NCBI GenBank assembly: GCA_020205615.1
Contig: CM035170.1
Location: 11,400,980 to 11,464,979 of the forward strand
Source: Panax quinquefolius
Taxonomy: Eukaryota; Streptophyta; Magnoliopsida; Apiales; Araliaceae
Length of the DNA stretch: 64,000 nt
Direction: 5' to 3'
The position numbers and the translations under genes are program-made. Below are positions 1-11,324 of this stretch, piece by piece. The notes beneath the pieces were generated by a model. It made no database searches, was not told the origin of the DNA, and was given only the letters and a program-made list of their open reading frames with translations. How positions within the stretch are numbered: the stretch's first letter is position 1; each line of letters opens with the position of its first letter.

Positions 1-525
1 AACAACTTTGTCGTCTCAATTATTGATTTAATAATATAACATATTATGCGATGATAATCTTTGTTACAATAATTGAATCAATAATATGAGAGATATGATG
101 CGTGAATTATCGTAGCAATAATTGAGTATAATCGAGTGACTTCTCACGTAAGCATCAATAATCAATACCGCAGTACTATGCAACCACGCCAGACATTATA
201 ATTTTTACTAACGGGTAGTTCAACGGTTTTAATCGGTAACACTTCCGCCGTTATTTTTATAAAAAGATAATTACAAGCTGTTTTCTAACTACTTACAATA
301 CTTTCATTGTGGGGTCCCAACAATGATTGTCTTCATGTCGCATTTAATATTCCCTCGTTAAAAACGAATATTCCCCACCAATCGAATATTATATAACCAC
401 TTGTTTACTTTGCAAAGTTTGTAAATATTACCCACCACTATAACAATATATCAAATCCACACCATAATATTCAAAGATATATTTTGAGAAAATTATTCTT
501 TATTCATAAAAGTTGGGGTCTTACA
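1..525 (-). mobile_element. R1 gypsy element A, 3' LTR (left part outside window)
   Basis: On the minus strand the LTR starts with TGTAAGACCCC at 525 and runs left off the window. It aligns along its length with 7638-8151, the same segment of A's 5' LTR, with roughly one difference per ten bases by eye, so the two LTRs have diverged and the insertion is not recent. No gene lies in it. Confidence 0.9.
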
Positions 526-536
526 ACCTCCCCTTC
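526..536 (-). other. Polypurine tract of element A
   Basis: The minus strand reads GAAGGGGAGGT directly before the TGTAAG start of the 3' LTR. This is the expected plus-strand primer site, and the same place in H (50275-50285) reads GAATGGGAGGT. Confidence 0.75.
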
Positions 537-1253
537 TTACGAAATTTCTTCCTCGAAATTAGGGTACGTGCCTGGTATATCGAAGAGGTGAGGATATCTT
601 GACTTCATCTCAGATTCTAACTCCCATGTCATTTCTTCCATATCGTGGTTTCTCCACAAAACTTTGACTTGAGGTATAACCTTGGAGCGTAGAATATGAT
701 CCTTCTTATCCAAGATTTTAACAGGTACCTCCTCATACGTTAAATCTTCTGTTATCTCGTCCGGTTTTGGCGGTAAGGCGAGTCTATAGGCCACAGTTCC
801 TACTAGAACGAGGATTATAAATGGGCCAATGAATCGAGAATTGAGCTTTCCTCTCTTTCCAAATCTCGTAACTCCTTTCCATGGAGCAACACATAACAAC
901 ACATGATCTCCAATATTGAATTCCACGTCATTTCGATGAAGATCAGCATAACTCTTTTGTCAATCTTGTGAGGTTTTTATACGTTGTCGGATCGTTTGAA
1001 TCTTTTTCGTAGTCATACGTACCAAATCCGGTCCCAACAACGTTGCTTCACCCACCTCATCCCAACATACTGGAGAACGACACTTTCTTCCATACAACGC
1101 CTCAAATGGAGCCACGCCAATACTTGTTTGATAACTATTATTGTAGGAAAACTCCACCAATGGTAAGAACTTGTCCCAACTTTCCTTGAAGTCAAGGACA
1201 CAGAGTCTTAATAAGTCTTCAAGAGTTTGAATAGTCCTTCCGATTTGCTTCAT
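537..1253 (-). pseudogene. Element A integrase C-terminal part with chromovirus-type tail
   Basis: The minus strand encodes the end of a gypsy integrase: the DFKESWDKF and ALYGRKCRSP blocks, the SH3-like GDHVLL...RFIGPF segment, then KVLWRNHDMEEMTWE and YPHLF, which resemble the tail of Tekay/Del chromoviruses. A TGA near 960 replaces an Arg codon (SQD-stop-QKSYADL). The segment that in H reads from SMSRVHNVFHISMLRKY through IIELD, about 28 residues, is missing in frame between LALPP and the PDEI block. It should join the integrase core at 1264-1950, but the frame changes at the site of the catalytic Glu. Non-functional. Confidence 0.85.
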
Positions 1254-1263
1254 CCGCTTGAGG

Positions 1264-1950
1264 ATGATATGCCGAACTAAATCATAAATTCATGCCCATA
1301 GCTTTTTACAAACTAACCCAAAATCTTGAAGTGAATCTTGGGTCTCGATCAAAAACTATGGATACTGGCATACCATGCAATCTTACAATCTCGTTTATGT
1401 ACATACTAGCAAGACGTTCAAGTGTATAAGTTTCTCGTATCGGTAAGAAATGAGCAGACTTGGTCAATATATCAATAATGACCCAAATCACATCTATGCC
1501 TTGAGAAACCTTAGGAAGACCGGTAACGAAATCCATGGTAATGTGCTCCCACTTCCATTTTGGAATTTCAAGTGGTTGCAATGGACCTTTTGGCACTTGA
1601 TGATCCACCTTGACTCGTTGACAAGTTAGACACCTTGAGATAAACCCCGCTATCTCTCTCTTCATATTGCTCCACCAAAATGTATGTTGAAGATCATGAT
1701 ACATCTTGGTACTCCCATGATGGATTGCAAACGGTGTGTTGTGCGTTTCCATCATGATTTTATACTTCAAGTCAGAATCGTTAGGAACATAAAGTCTGGA
1801 GTTGACTCGAAGTATTCCTTCTTCATCGATTCTTGCTTCCGGAATAGCACCTTCTTGTACTTTCTTCCTCATATGTATCAGCTCTAGATCTGTAGCTTGA
1901 GCAGCTTTAACTTTATCGATTAAAGTCGATTCCACTCGTATATTTGCCAT
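1264..1950 (-). pseudogene. Element A integrase zinc-binding domain and catalytic core
   Basis: Integrase inserts the cDNA copy into host DNA. The N-terminal HHCC zinc domain is visible (HHGSTKMYHDL, then CLTCQRVKVDHQ), followed by the core with the first catalytic Asp in ITMDFVTGLP and the second in VFDRDPRF. The frame ends just after RFWVSL, and the third catalytic residue (Glu of the usual SERTIQTLE block) lies in a frameshifted stretch around 1225-1265. The core therefore cannot form. Identity to the H and I copies is high. Confidence 0.85.
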
Positions 1951-3410
1951 ATCATCACATGGGTCTCTGGAGTCTTTAACTCTATTTCCATCCTTTCCAA
2001 GTCATACAAAATGGGCCTTTGCGTTGACAATATTGCACTCGTGCTCGCATATGATCTTCTACTCAATGCGTCAGCTACTACGTTCATTTTTTCAGGTTGG
2101 TATTGGATGGTATGATCATAATCTTTCAACAACTCAAGCCATCGTCATTGCCGCATTTTGAGTTCCTTTTGAGTGAAGAAATATTTGAGGCTTTTATGAT
2201 CGAGATAGATCTCCACCTTCTCTCTCATATGTAATGCCTCCAAATCTTAAGCACAAAATGATCACGCCAACTCTAGATCATGAGTAGGATAATTCCTCTT
2301 ATATTCTTTGAGTTGTCGTGAGGCATAAAGCTATGACTTTCCCATGTTGCATGAGAACACATCCTAACCCTTTGCACAAGCATCATCAGAGATGACAAAT
2401 CCTCCGAGGCGATGGTATTGTCGAACATGTGCCTTGAAATGAGTCTTCTCTTGAGTTCTTGAAAACTCTTTTCACATTCCTCGCTCCAACCGAACTTTGT
2501 ATCATTTTGAGTCAACTGAGTTAATGGAGTAGAAATTCGAGAAAATCCTTCCACGAATCTCTGATAATAACCAGCTAAGTCGAGAAAGCTACATACTTCG
2601 GTCACTGATTTAGGTTGCTCTCAGCTTTGAATTACTTCAATCTTTGCCGGGTCAATCGATATTCCATGATTTGATATTACGTGCCCAAGGAATGCAACTT
2701 CCTCAAGCCAGAACTCGCATTTCTTCAACTTGAAATATAGCTTATTTTCACGAAACTTTTGGAGTATCAACCTCAAGTGTTGCTCATGGTATTCACGGGT
2801 TTTGGAGTATATGAGGATGTCATCAATAAAGACGACCACAAAGTGATCCAAATATTCCTTGAATACTCGGTTCATCATATCCATGAAGGCAGCAGGAGCA
2901 TTAGTCAATCCAAAAGACATGACTAGGAATTCATAATGCCCGTACCGAGTTCTGAAAGTAATCTTTGGAATGTCATCAGTTTTAATCTTCAACTGATGAT
3001 ATCCAGAACGAAGATCAATCTTTGAAAAGAATTTGGCTCCTTACAATTGGTCAAACAGGTCATCAATGCGAGGCAACGGGTACCTATTTTTGATGGTGAC
3101 ATGATTCAACTCCCGATAATCAATACAAAGTCGCACACTTCCATCTTTAGTCTTCACGAATAGAACAGGAGCACCCCAAGGAGACGTACTAGGACGAATG
3201 AAACTGATGTCTAACAATTCCTGTAGTTGGGTTTTAAATCCTGAAGCTCAATAGGAACCATTCGATATGGGGCTTTGGAAATTGTTTTGTACCAGATTCA
3301 AAGTCGATACAAAATTCAATTTCATGCTCTGGGGGTAGGCCAGGAAGTTCTTCGGGGAATACGTCAGGAAATTTATTAACAATAGAAATATCATTCAAAT
3401 CTGACATATT
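1951..3410 (-). pseudogene. Element A reverse transcriptase and RNase H
   Basis: The minus strand carries the RT palm blocks: [19 protein letters not shown] near 3060-3150, [17 protein letters not shown] near 2900-2960, and the catalytic [10 protein letters not shown] (gypsy form of YxDD) near 2810-2840. The connection block [12 protein letters not shown] (near 2560) and an RNase H region follow, ending at [10 protein letters not shown] near 2070. Breaks include a stop after the DDLFDQL block near 3040, TGA for Trp in SWEQP near 2618, a frameshift through the RNase H DAS motif near 2390, and a TGA for Arg in the RQRRW block near 2148. Dead copy. Confidence 0.88.
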
Positions 3411-3977
3411 TTAATTTAAATCCGTGACATGGGCTAAGAAAGCTTGACATCCATTTTTCAATAAATGAATAGCTTTATGGCTTGATATGACAGTGATTGA
3501 TTTTGGTGGTTTGGTTGATTGAATTCGCATAATAGGTTTGTTAGGAATATAAAAGCTAACAACCTTACGAAAATAATCGATTTTAGCATGATGAATAGTT
3601 AACCAATCAATCCCTAAAATTACATCAAATGCAAGTATTTTCAAAGAAATAAGATCGACAAGTAACGTACGGTTACCGATTTGAATCAAACAAGACTTAT
3701 AAACAATGGATGTGATGAAAGTTTCTCCTAACGGAGTTTCAACAGATAAATCAAAGTCTAATTTCTCCGGAGTTAAATTTAAACGTTGTGCGCAAGTAGG
3801 AGAAATAAAAGAATGGGTAGAACCGATATCAAATAAAGTATAAACTTCGCTAGAGTTTATGATTAGCATACCCGTGATCACCTCGTTCAGATTCCTCGCT
3901 TTTTGGGAAGTTACGATAAACGCTCTCCCTTGAACTACTGGTTTTGTCTTATCTGGGACACCCTTTGATGCCTCCAT
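3411..3977 (-). pseudogene. Element A aspartic protease (retropepsin) domain
   Basis: Retropepsin cleaves the Gag-Pol polyprotein. This 188-codon open stretch contains the active-site region DIGSTHSFIS, where gypsy proteases normally have D-S/T-G, so the middle residue is changed to Ile. The flap and hydrophobic blocks follow (VILGIDWLTIHH, YFRKVVSF). It continues in frame towards the RT linker but stops near 3410. Neighbour upstream is gag with its zinc knuckle; neighbour downstream is RT. Confidence 0.85.
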
Positions 3978-4010
3978 CCCAGCTGGACTTAACTTTGGTG
4001 CTCGACAAAA

Positions 4011-5087
4011 TCAGGATAGGTGACCTTCTTTTCCATAATTGTAACACGCTTTGGACTGCATCACGCAGTTTGGACTGATATGTCCCTCCCTTCCGCATTT
4101 GAAACATACAACCGGCGGTCGTTCTCCTTCCTTAACAACAGGTGCTGGTGCTGACATCTTTCCATCATTTTTGAATCTCCTCTTCTTGAAATATCCACTC
4201 TTATTGTCATGGCCATGATTACCACCAAAGTGATTACCATTTCTGGCATGTTGATTCCCTCCACGCTTGTTGTCACCGCTTCGATGACTGCTACCACTGG
4301 TATTATTGACTTGTCGGCTGCTCTCTCTTGGTTGGGTTAACTCATTATCGTGCTCCAATAACTGAGCCCTATTCACAACATCTAAATACAAACATAGTTT
4401 GTGAGAAATTAGGTATTGACATATCTCGGGTTTCAAACCTCTTAAAAACATCCGCGTCATTCTCTCCTCATTATCAACAAAGTGGGACGCAAATCGGGAC
4501 AACTCGGAAAACTTAGCTTCGTACTGTGACAAGGTTATATTGTTTTGCTACAGCTTGATAAACTCTACCTCCTTCATGTGACGAATACTTTTGGGAAAGT
4601 ACTTGTCGTTGAACAGCTTTTGGAACTTCTCCCAAGACATCTTCAGTACGGTAGGTTGAGTACGTTTTACAGATTCCCACCAGTAATCTGCCTCTGCTAG
4701 CAACATGAAGGTGGCAAAGGGAACATTGTGCTCCTCGTAGAATCCCAAGACATCAAATATCTTGGTGATCTGCTTTATCCACGTCTACGCCTTAAGTGGT
4801 TTTGGCTTTCCAAAAAACTCAGGTGGTCCCAGCTCCTTGAACTATTTAGCGGTGACCGTCCGAGAGTTGCCAGTGTTTCCACCTATATTTTGAACAGGAG
4901 CCGCTCTCGCCTGATGTTGCATGAATTGCTTAAAGCCTCTGAACATCTCATCGTTCACCATTTCATTAGTGTTATTGTTTACATGAGGATTATTATCTTC
5001 CTGTTGAACATTACCCTAGGTATTGATCGTTGGTGACTCAACGATCTCATGTGCTTCATTGCTTATCTCAACATTTTCGGATGCCAT
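4011..5087 (-). pseudogene. Element A gag polyprotein
   Basis: Gag forms the virus-like particle. The predicted start MASEN (ATG on the minus strand at 5087) matches the starts of B (16532) and H (45635). The retrotransposon Gag region is recognisable from WESVKRTQPTVLKMSWEKF through [13 protein letters not shown]. It is followed by a Gly/Asn/His-rich linker and a CCHC zinc knuckle [15 protein letters not shown] second knuckle is damaged (CYNYGKEGH, Cys to Tyr). In-frame stops and frameshifts interrupt the first 110 codons, for example near 4540 and 4800. Confidence 0.87.
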
Positions 5088-5260
5088 TTTCAAATACTGC
5101 CACAAAACAAGGGTTAATTAACATATCACATATTATCCCTATACTTTGACCGACCAATTAAATGCCAAATAAACTTAGGTATGTCATACTAGCGAAGGAA
5201 TTCCCCGTCTCTCCCCTCCTAGTTCTTGTCTCACATCTCAGCCAGGGATCATATCCCTAA

Positions 5261-5274
5261 GCTTTGATACTAAC
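5261..5274 (-). other. Primer binding site of element A
   Basis: The minus strand reads GTTAGTATCAAAGC right after the LTR end GCGTCACA. This resembles the initiator tRNA-Met-type site (TGGTATCAGAGC) common in plant gypsy elements. B, H and I have GTTGGTATCAAAGC here. Confidence 0.75.
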
Positions 5275-8151
5275 TGTGACGCCCCCAAAATAGGTATACA
5301 TCACCCATCTTGAGTCGCCAAATACATGGTACAAAATTCAAATACAACTTAATTATACAACAGTCGTGTAAAATACGACAAAACATAATCTAAGAGTTTT
5401 AATAAGAATATTGTCATCTAGACAATATCCACACTCAATGGAGTCCTCATTACATTTATTATCACACTATTTAATAGAATAGTGAGGACTACTAATGTTA
5501 TCATCTGGACCATCACTCTGTTCCCGACTAGTCCCGCCACGCTCTCATTTCTTTGAAGAACAAAGGTGAAAAAAGGGTGAGCTCAACTAGCCTAGTAGGA
5601 AATATTAAGACTAAGATAATGCAGAATAAATTATCATTATCCTTCAACAATCTTAAACTGAAAGAATATAATAGACAACAAGTTTAACTGCAGCGGAATA
5701 AGCAATCCATTAGAAGAGTCAAGTAGAGCATAAAATCTATTATCTTCTATGATTTAAAAAGTTTTTCATCAACTTTATCGCTGAGACTCAACTTAATAAA
5801 TAAAATCGAATCATCCCTGCATCACGGCCAAGGATATTCATGTAATCATCAATGGTTATGATTATATCGAATAATCCCTGGTCATAATCATACCAACAAC
5901 TGTCCATCAATGAACTATAGGCCAACGAGGACTTTTACCACATCATTCATCACATTACGGTCATGATTATACCGAATAATCCCTGGTCATAATCATACCA
6001 AGTCCATCTATGCACGTAAGCCAAAGATGACTTTAATCACAATATAAACATGAGGATGATGACAATGACATAATAATTCATTAAAATAAGTTCAAGGATA
6101 AATTTTAAAGATTTAAAATTTTAATTTATCCAGAAATCAATAACGTCTAAATTGTCAACATGATACTTCTTTGTGGAGTAAATATTTAAGAATGTTCAGA
6201 AGAATATTTCCATGAAAAAATACTGGATGAAGCGCAAATATCAAGGATATTCCACTAATTTCATAGAGTATAGAAGCCAAAACTTTAACCAACTAAGTAT
6301 AATAGAATATATGAAATCGCAAATAAATTTTTTCCCGCCATGCAGTAATCCACGTAGACAGATCATTTCCACAATTTAATAAGGAATGAATACAAAGGGT
6401 CATTCACCATGCATGCGGTAATCCACATAGAGCGAAGTTATTCCAATGTAATAATAAAGAATGGAATAATAGAAGAATTCACCAGGCGATGCGTCCGCAC
6501 AAACAAAGTTATTCCCACATAATGATAAAGAATGGAACCAGTCACGCGTAACTCTGCATGCATGGGATATTCTAATGTAATAATAAAGAATGGAACCAGT
6601 CATACGTAATCCGCATTGCATGGATATTCCAACAGAGTAATAAAGAATGGAATAACAACAGAATTCACCGTACACATGCGATAGATCGCATGCATGTTAT
6701 TCCAATGTAATAATAAAGAATGGAATAACAGAAGAATTTCACCATGTATGCGGTACTTCACATAGACAGGTTATTCCAACATAATAATAAAGAATGGAAT
6801 TTCAACCCTTACGAGTATTGAAAGAAAATAACTCTCTTCACGAATACGAAAGAATAATACCCCTTACCTTAGAAGAAACTGGATACTGGAATAGTGAGGT
6901 AGCGGACTTCTCTTCTTCTTTCTCTATAATTTCTCTCTATAATAATTTCTCTTGTGAGACTTAGTGAATTGGTGAGATTGAAAGAAGAATGAGCTTCTAT
7001 TTATAGAAAAATATAGTTTCGATAATTGCACGTTTTGGGCCTCGAAATATTAGAGTATAATACCTCCCTCCTCTTCTTCATTTTTAATTTAGTCCTGCAA
7101 GTATTATCAAACTTGCACCACCTCCCCTAATAGTAAATAATGTGAATCAATAGTTCTAGACATGTGAAAATACGAATTACAGTATAGTACCTCCATCTAT
7201 ACCTCAATTTTTAACTTAGTCATGCAAGTATTATCAATCTTGCACCACCGCCCCTAATAGTATAAGAATGTGAATCAATAGTACACACATGTGAATAAAT
7301 AGTTATAATCATGTGAAATAATAGCAGTTAATTTCTTATTTATCCGGTTAATTACCCGATTGGTCAATAAAACCTCCAGATATCAATTATTATCGAAATA
7401 AATGTCGATTTCCACCAACACTAATAATTCCAACACAATGGAAATATCAATTTCATCTTTAATCAATACGAACTTATTCATCATTAATATTATAACTCAC
7501 AATATTTAACAACCAGGTCGTTCCCAAGAAATAGGGGGCTTTTCGATAAGGATTTTTCCTTATTGGCGTGCAATTAGGTGACCAAACCTCTCCTTGACAT
7601 AACTTCTAGACATTGTCAATATTGCAAATAATAATATGAATAACTTTGTCGTCTCAATTATTAATTTAATAATATAACATATTATGCAGATGATACTGTG
7701 ACAATAATTGAATCAATATTATGAGAGATATGATGCAGCAATTACTGTAGCAATAATTGAGTATAACTGAGTGAATTCTCACGTAAGCATCAATAATCAA
7801 TATCGTGTGCTACTATGCAACCACGTGTATTATTGTACTTTTACTACCGGGTAGTTCAACACTTTTAACGGTAATACTTTCACCGTTATTTTTATAAAAA
7901 GATAATTCTGTCGTTTTCTAACTACGACAATACTTCTGTTGTGGGGTCCACCAATGATTGTGTCGTCGTACGAATATTCCCTCTTAAAACGAATATTCCC
8001 CGACAAATTGAATATTTTATAACCACTTACTTACTTTGTAAAGTTTGTAAATATTACCCACCACTATAACATTATATTAAATCCACACCATAATATTCAA
8101 AAATATATTTCGAGAAAATTATTTTTTATTCATAAAAGTTGGGGTCTTACA
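5275..8151 (-). mobile_element. R1 gypsy element A, 5' LTR (2.88 kb)
   Basis: Full LTR on the minus strand, from TGTAAGACCCC at 8151 to GCGTCACA at 5275. It contains a TATA-like CTATAAATAGAAGCTC (6991-7006), a splice-donor-like AAG/GTAAGG at 6867, an acceptor-like GCTGCAG at 5688, and a 50-75-bp minisatellite built on AATAAAGAATGGA at 6370-6810. The right flank AGTAC (8152-8156) should be one copy of the target duplication; the other is left of the window. Confidence 0.9.
6370..6810 (-). repeat. Minisatellite inside LTR of element A
   Basis: About seven direct units of 55-75 bp, each carrying AATAAAGAATGGA and most carrying a GTAATCCGCATGCATG-like block. In LTR orientation it lies just downstream of the splice-donor-like site. 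Solo LTR E has a matching array, while B, G and H have different sequence here. The long frame over this block is a by-product of the repeat. Confidence 0.85.
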
Positions 8152-9713
8152 AGTACCGTATAAATGAATACTGCTCATGGACAGTACTTCGGCTTGAAAA
8201 GCATAGAATTTAAAAAGAATGTGCAGAAAATATCCTTGTAAAACGATATTAGATGAAGCACAAATTTCAAGGATATTCTACTAATTTCACAGATTATAGA
8301 AGCAATACTTTAACAAAATGAGGGTATAATCAGGAATACGTGGCGAAATAATATTACTCACATACTACTGGGTATGGAAGAAAATATTATTCCTTATGAA
8401 TACTGAAAAAAATATTATCCCTTACCTCAGAAGAGGACTGCATATTGGAATAATGAAGTAGCAGACTACTCTTCTTCTTTTTTTCTATAGCTTCTCTCTC
8501 TATAATTGCTCTTGTGAGTCTTAGTGAATTGGTGAGAATGAAAGAAGAATGAGCTTCTATTTATAGGAAAATATAGTTTCGATAATTGCACGTTTTGGGG
8601 CTCGAAATATTACAGTATAATACCTTCATCTTTTTCTTCATTTTTAATTTAGTCCTGCAAGTATTATCAAACTTGCACCACCTCCCCTAATAGTACATGA
8701 ATGTGAATCAATAGTACATTGATGTGAATTAATAGTTCTAAACATGTGAAAAAAATAGTTACGGTATAGTACCTTCATCTATACCTCTATTTTTAATTTA
8801 GTCATGCAAGTATTATCAATCTTGCACCACTTCCCTTAATAGTACATGCATGTGAACAAATAGTTATAAGCATGTGAATTAATAGCAATTAATAGCTTAT
8901 TTATCTGATTAATTACCCGATTGGTCAATATAACCTCCAGACATCAATTATTATCGAAATAAATGTCAATTTTCACTAACACTAATAATCCCAACACAAT
9001 GGAAATATCAATTTCATATTTAATCAACACGAACTTATTTATTATTAATATTATAACTCACAATATTTAACAACCTGATCATTCCTAGGAAAGAGGGGGC
9101 TTTCCGAAAAGGATTTTTCCCTATTGGCGCGCAATTAGGTGACCAAACCTCTCCTCGACAGAACTTTCTAGACATCGTCAATATTACAAATAATAATATG
9201 AATAACTTTGTCGTCTCAATTATTGATTTAATAATATAAAATATTATGCAGATGATACTATGACAATAATTGAATCAATATTATGAGAGATAGTATGCAG
9301 TAATTACTGTAGCAATAATTAAGTATAACTGAGTGACTTCTCACGTAAGCATCAATAATCAATACCATGTGCTACTATGCAACCACGCGTATTACTGAAC
9401 TTTTACTACTGGGTAGTTCAACAGTTTAACGGTAAAACTTTCATCGTTATTTTTATAAAAAGACATTTCTGACGTTTTCTAACTCCGACAATACTTTCGT
9501 TGTGGGGTCCACCAATGCTTGTGCCATCGTACGAATATTCCCTGTTAAAACGAATATTCCACGCCTAATCGAATATTTTATAACAACTTGCTTACTTTGA
9601 AAATTTTATAAATATTACCCACAACTATAACATTATATCAAATCCATACCATAATATTCAAAAATATATTTCGAGAAAAATTAATCTTTATTCATAAAAG
9701 TTAGGGTCTTACA
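8152..9713 (-). mobile_element. R1 LTR C, 5' part, interrupted by element A
   Basis: A second minus-strand R1 LTR starts at 9713 (TGTAAGACCC) and reads left to 8152, where element A interrupts it in the TACT-rich part of U5. It has its own TATA-like CTATAAATAGAAGCTC (about 8551-8566) and donor-like GAG/GTAAGGG near 8412. The right flank is GTACT (9714-9718). Whether it is a solo LTR or the 5' LTR of a whole element depends on sequence left of the window. Confidence 0.85.
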
Positions 9714-10484
9714 GTACTATTCACTCGGGTACTATTCACCTGGAATATTATTCATGACAAAAATTAATTTCTTTTCTGTCCGAATTATTTTTGATACAAT
9801 ATTATTCTTGAATTTTACTCCATAAAGCAGTAATCGTGTTGACAATTTGGACATTTTTAAACTCTGGATAAATTTAAAGTCTTTAATATTTATTCTTGAT
9901 TTCTTTTGATTGATGCTTATATCATTGTCATCATCCTCATGCTTATATTGTGATGAAAGTCATCTTTGACCCGTAGTGCATAGATGGATAGTTGATTGGT
10001 ATAATTATGACTATGTATCGGTATAATCATGACCTGTAATGTTACAAATGATGTGGTAAAAGTCATCATTGGCCCGTAGTGCATTGATGGACAGTTGTTG
10101 GTATGATCATGACTATGGGTTCTCTTCGGCCAAGGGTGCAAAGATGAATTGTTGTTTGGCATGACCATGACCATTGGTGATAATAACGAATATCCTTGGC
10201 CCATAGTGAATGTATGATTCGTCGATGTGATAATATAATGAATATCCTTGGCCCGTAGAGCATGGATAATTCAGTGATATGAATTATTTATTGAGTTGAG
10301 TCTCAGCGATAAAATTGATGATAAACTCTTAAATCATAAAAGATAGTAGATATTATGCTCTACTTGACTCTTCTAATGGATTGTTTGTTCTACTGCAATT
10401 AAACTTGTTGTCTATTGTATTCTATCAGTTTAAAACTATTGAAGGCTAATAATAATTTATTCTGCATTATCTTAGTCATAATAT
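9714..10484 (+). mobile_element. R1 element B, 5' LTR, middle segment
   Basis: Plus-strand R1 LTR sequence that begins abruptly inside the GTACTATTCAC repeats because LTR C is inserted there. It continues through the CATCATCCTCATG and TGGATTGTTTGTTC blocks and is cut again at 10484 by the CACTA element. The acceptor-like GCAG found in other copies reads GCAA here (near 10397). No gene. Confidence 0.87.
10482..10484 (+). other. Target-site duplication of CACTA element, left copy
   Basis: TAT immediately left of CACTAC, matching TAT at 16015-16017. Uninterrupted R1 LTRs read CATAATATTCTTTACTGGG, confirming that exactly one TAT is original. Confidence 0.9.
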
Positions 10485-10880
10485 CACTACAAAAAAACGG
10501 TCATTGCCGACAGCTACTACTGTTGCCTATGACTCTAATGTCATCGGCATTGAGGTCATTAGCGACGGCCGGAGCCGTCGGTGAGACCGTCGCCATACAG
10601 GTTGTCGCCCATGGTCGCCGTCGGCCGCCATCGGCATCATCATCATTGGGGATGGTATACATTAACGATGGGACAATGTCACTACCGACGGGATGAACGA
10701 CGGTAAGGCCGTCATTTAAAAGGCTTCATTGATTTTTTTTAAAAAGTTCATTACCGAAGCGACGTGACCGTCACTTATATACATGTAGTGTTGTTTTATG
10801 CCTTTGTACCCGTGTCTATCGCCTGAGGTCATTGGCGACGGGGAGGCCGTCGCCCTTACTTCCGTCGGCAATGACTTTAT
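10485..10880 (+). repeat. CACTA left terminal and subterminal repeats
   Basis: The terminal repeat is followed by many short direct and inverted copies of GCCGTCG, GACGGCC, GCGACGG and GTCATTGCCGAC-like words, which in this superfamily serve as transposase binding sites. Frames across it are compositional. Confidence 0.82.
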
Positions 10881-11324
10881 ATTTTTTGAATTTTTTTTTA
10901 TAATTTCAAATTTTCCCTATTCATTTACAAATATAAAGATACACCTGTTATAAACTAATAAAAACCATCAAATAAAAAACAAATATCATACAATTCACCA
11001 TTCAAATACTAATCCAAATTAAATATATAGATCAAAAATGGCTTGTAAAAGTACATACATGAAACTCAGAATATAACATAAACTAATTACAACCCGTCGC
11101 CTATCTCCTTGTCATCGACTCGTGATCATCACCTGTCTTTGGAGGAGGTCGCTTCATCATCAACTCGACGGTCATCACCTCAGACTTTGGAGGAGGTCGC
11201 TCATCATCACCGACGGCCATCACTAAAGGTTTCCACCTCGACGAGTCTCGTCAACAAGACCCTACAAAATTAAAATATTAATAACAAAGTCAAAATGATA
11301 ACATATTTACATTATTTTAGTTTG
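10881..11324. other. CACTA interior, no gene seen
   Basis: AT-rich sequence followed by a patch at 11095-11250 with repeated GGAGGAGGTCGC and CGACGGTCATCAC words. No frame of note. Confidence 0.5.

Noticed and set aside
6400..6675. 91-codon minus-strand frame with repeated FHSL and YYS words
   Set aside because: It lies wholly in the LTR minisatellite, has no start context and is damaged in the homologous LTR E.
9917..10263. Overlapping minus-strand frames rich in His and Met
   Set aside because: Inside the U5 of an R1 LTR where GGCCCGTAGTGCATGGATGA words repeat; the frames run antisense to the element and are not kept in other copies.
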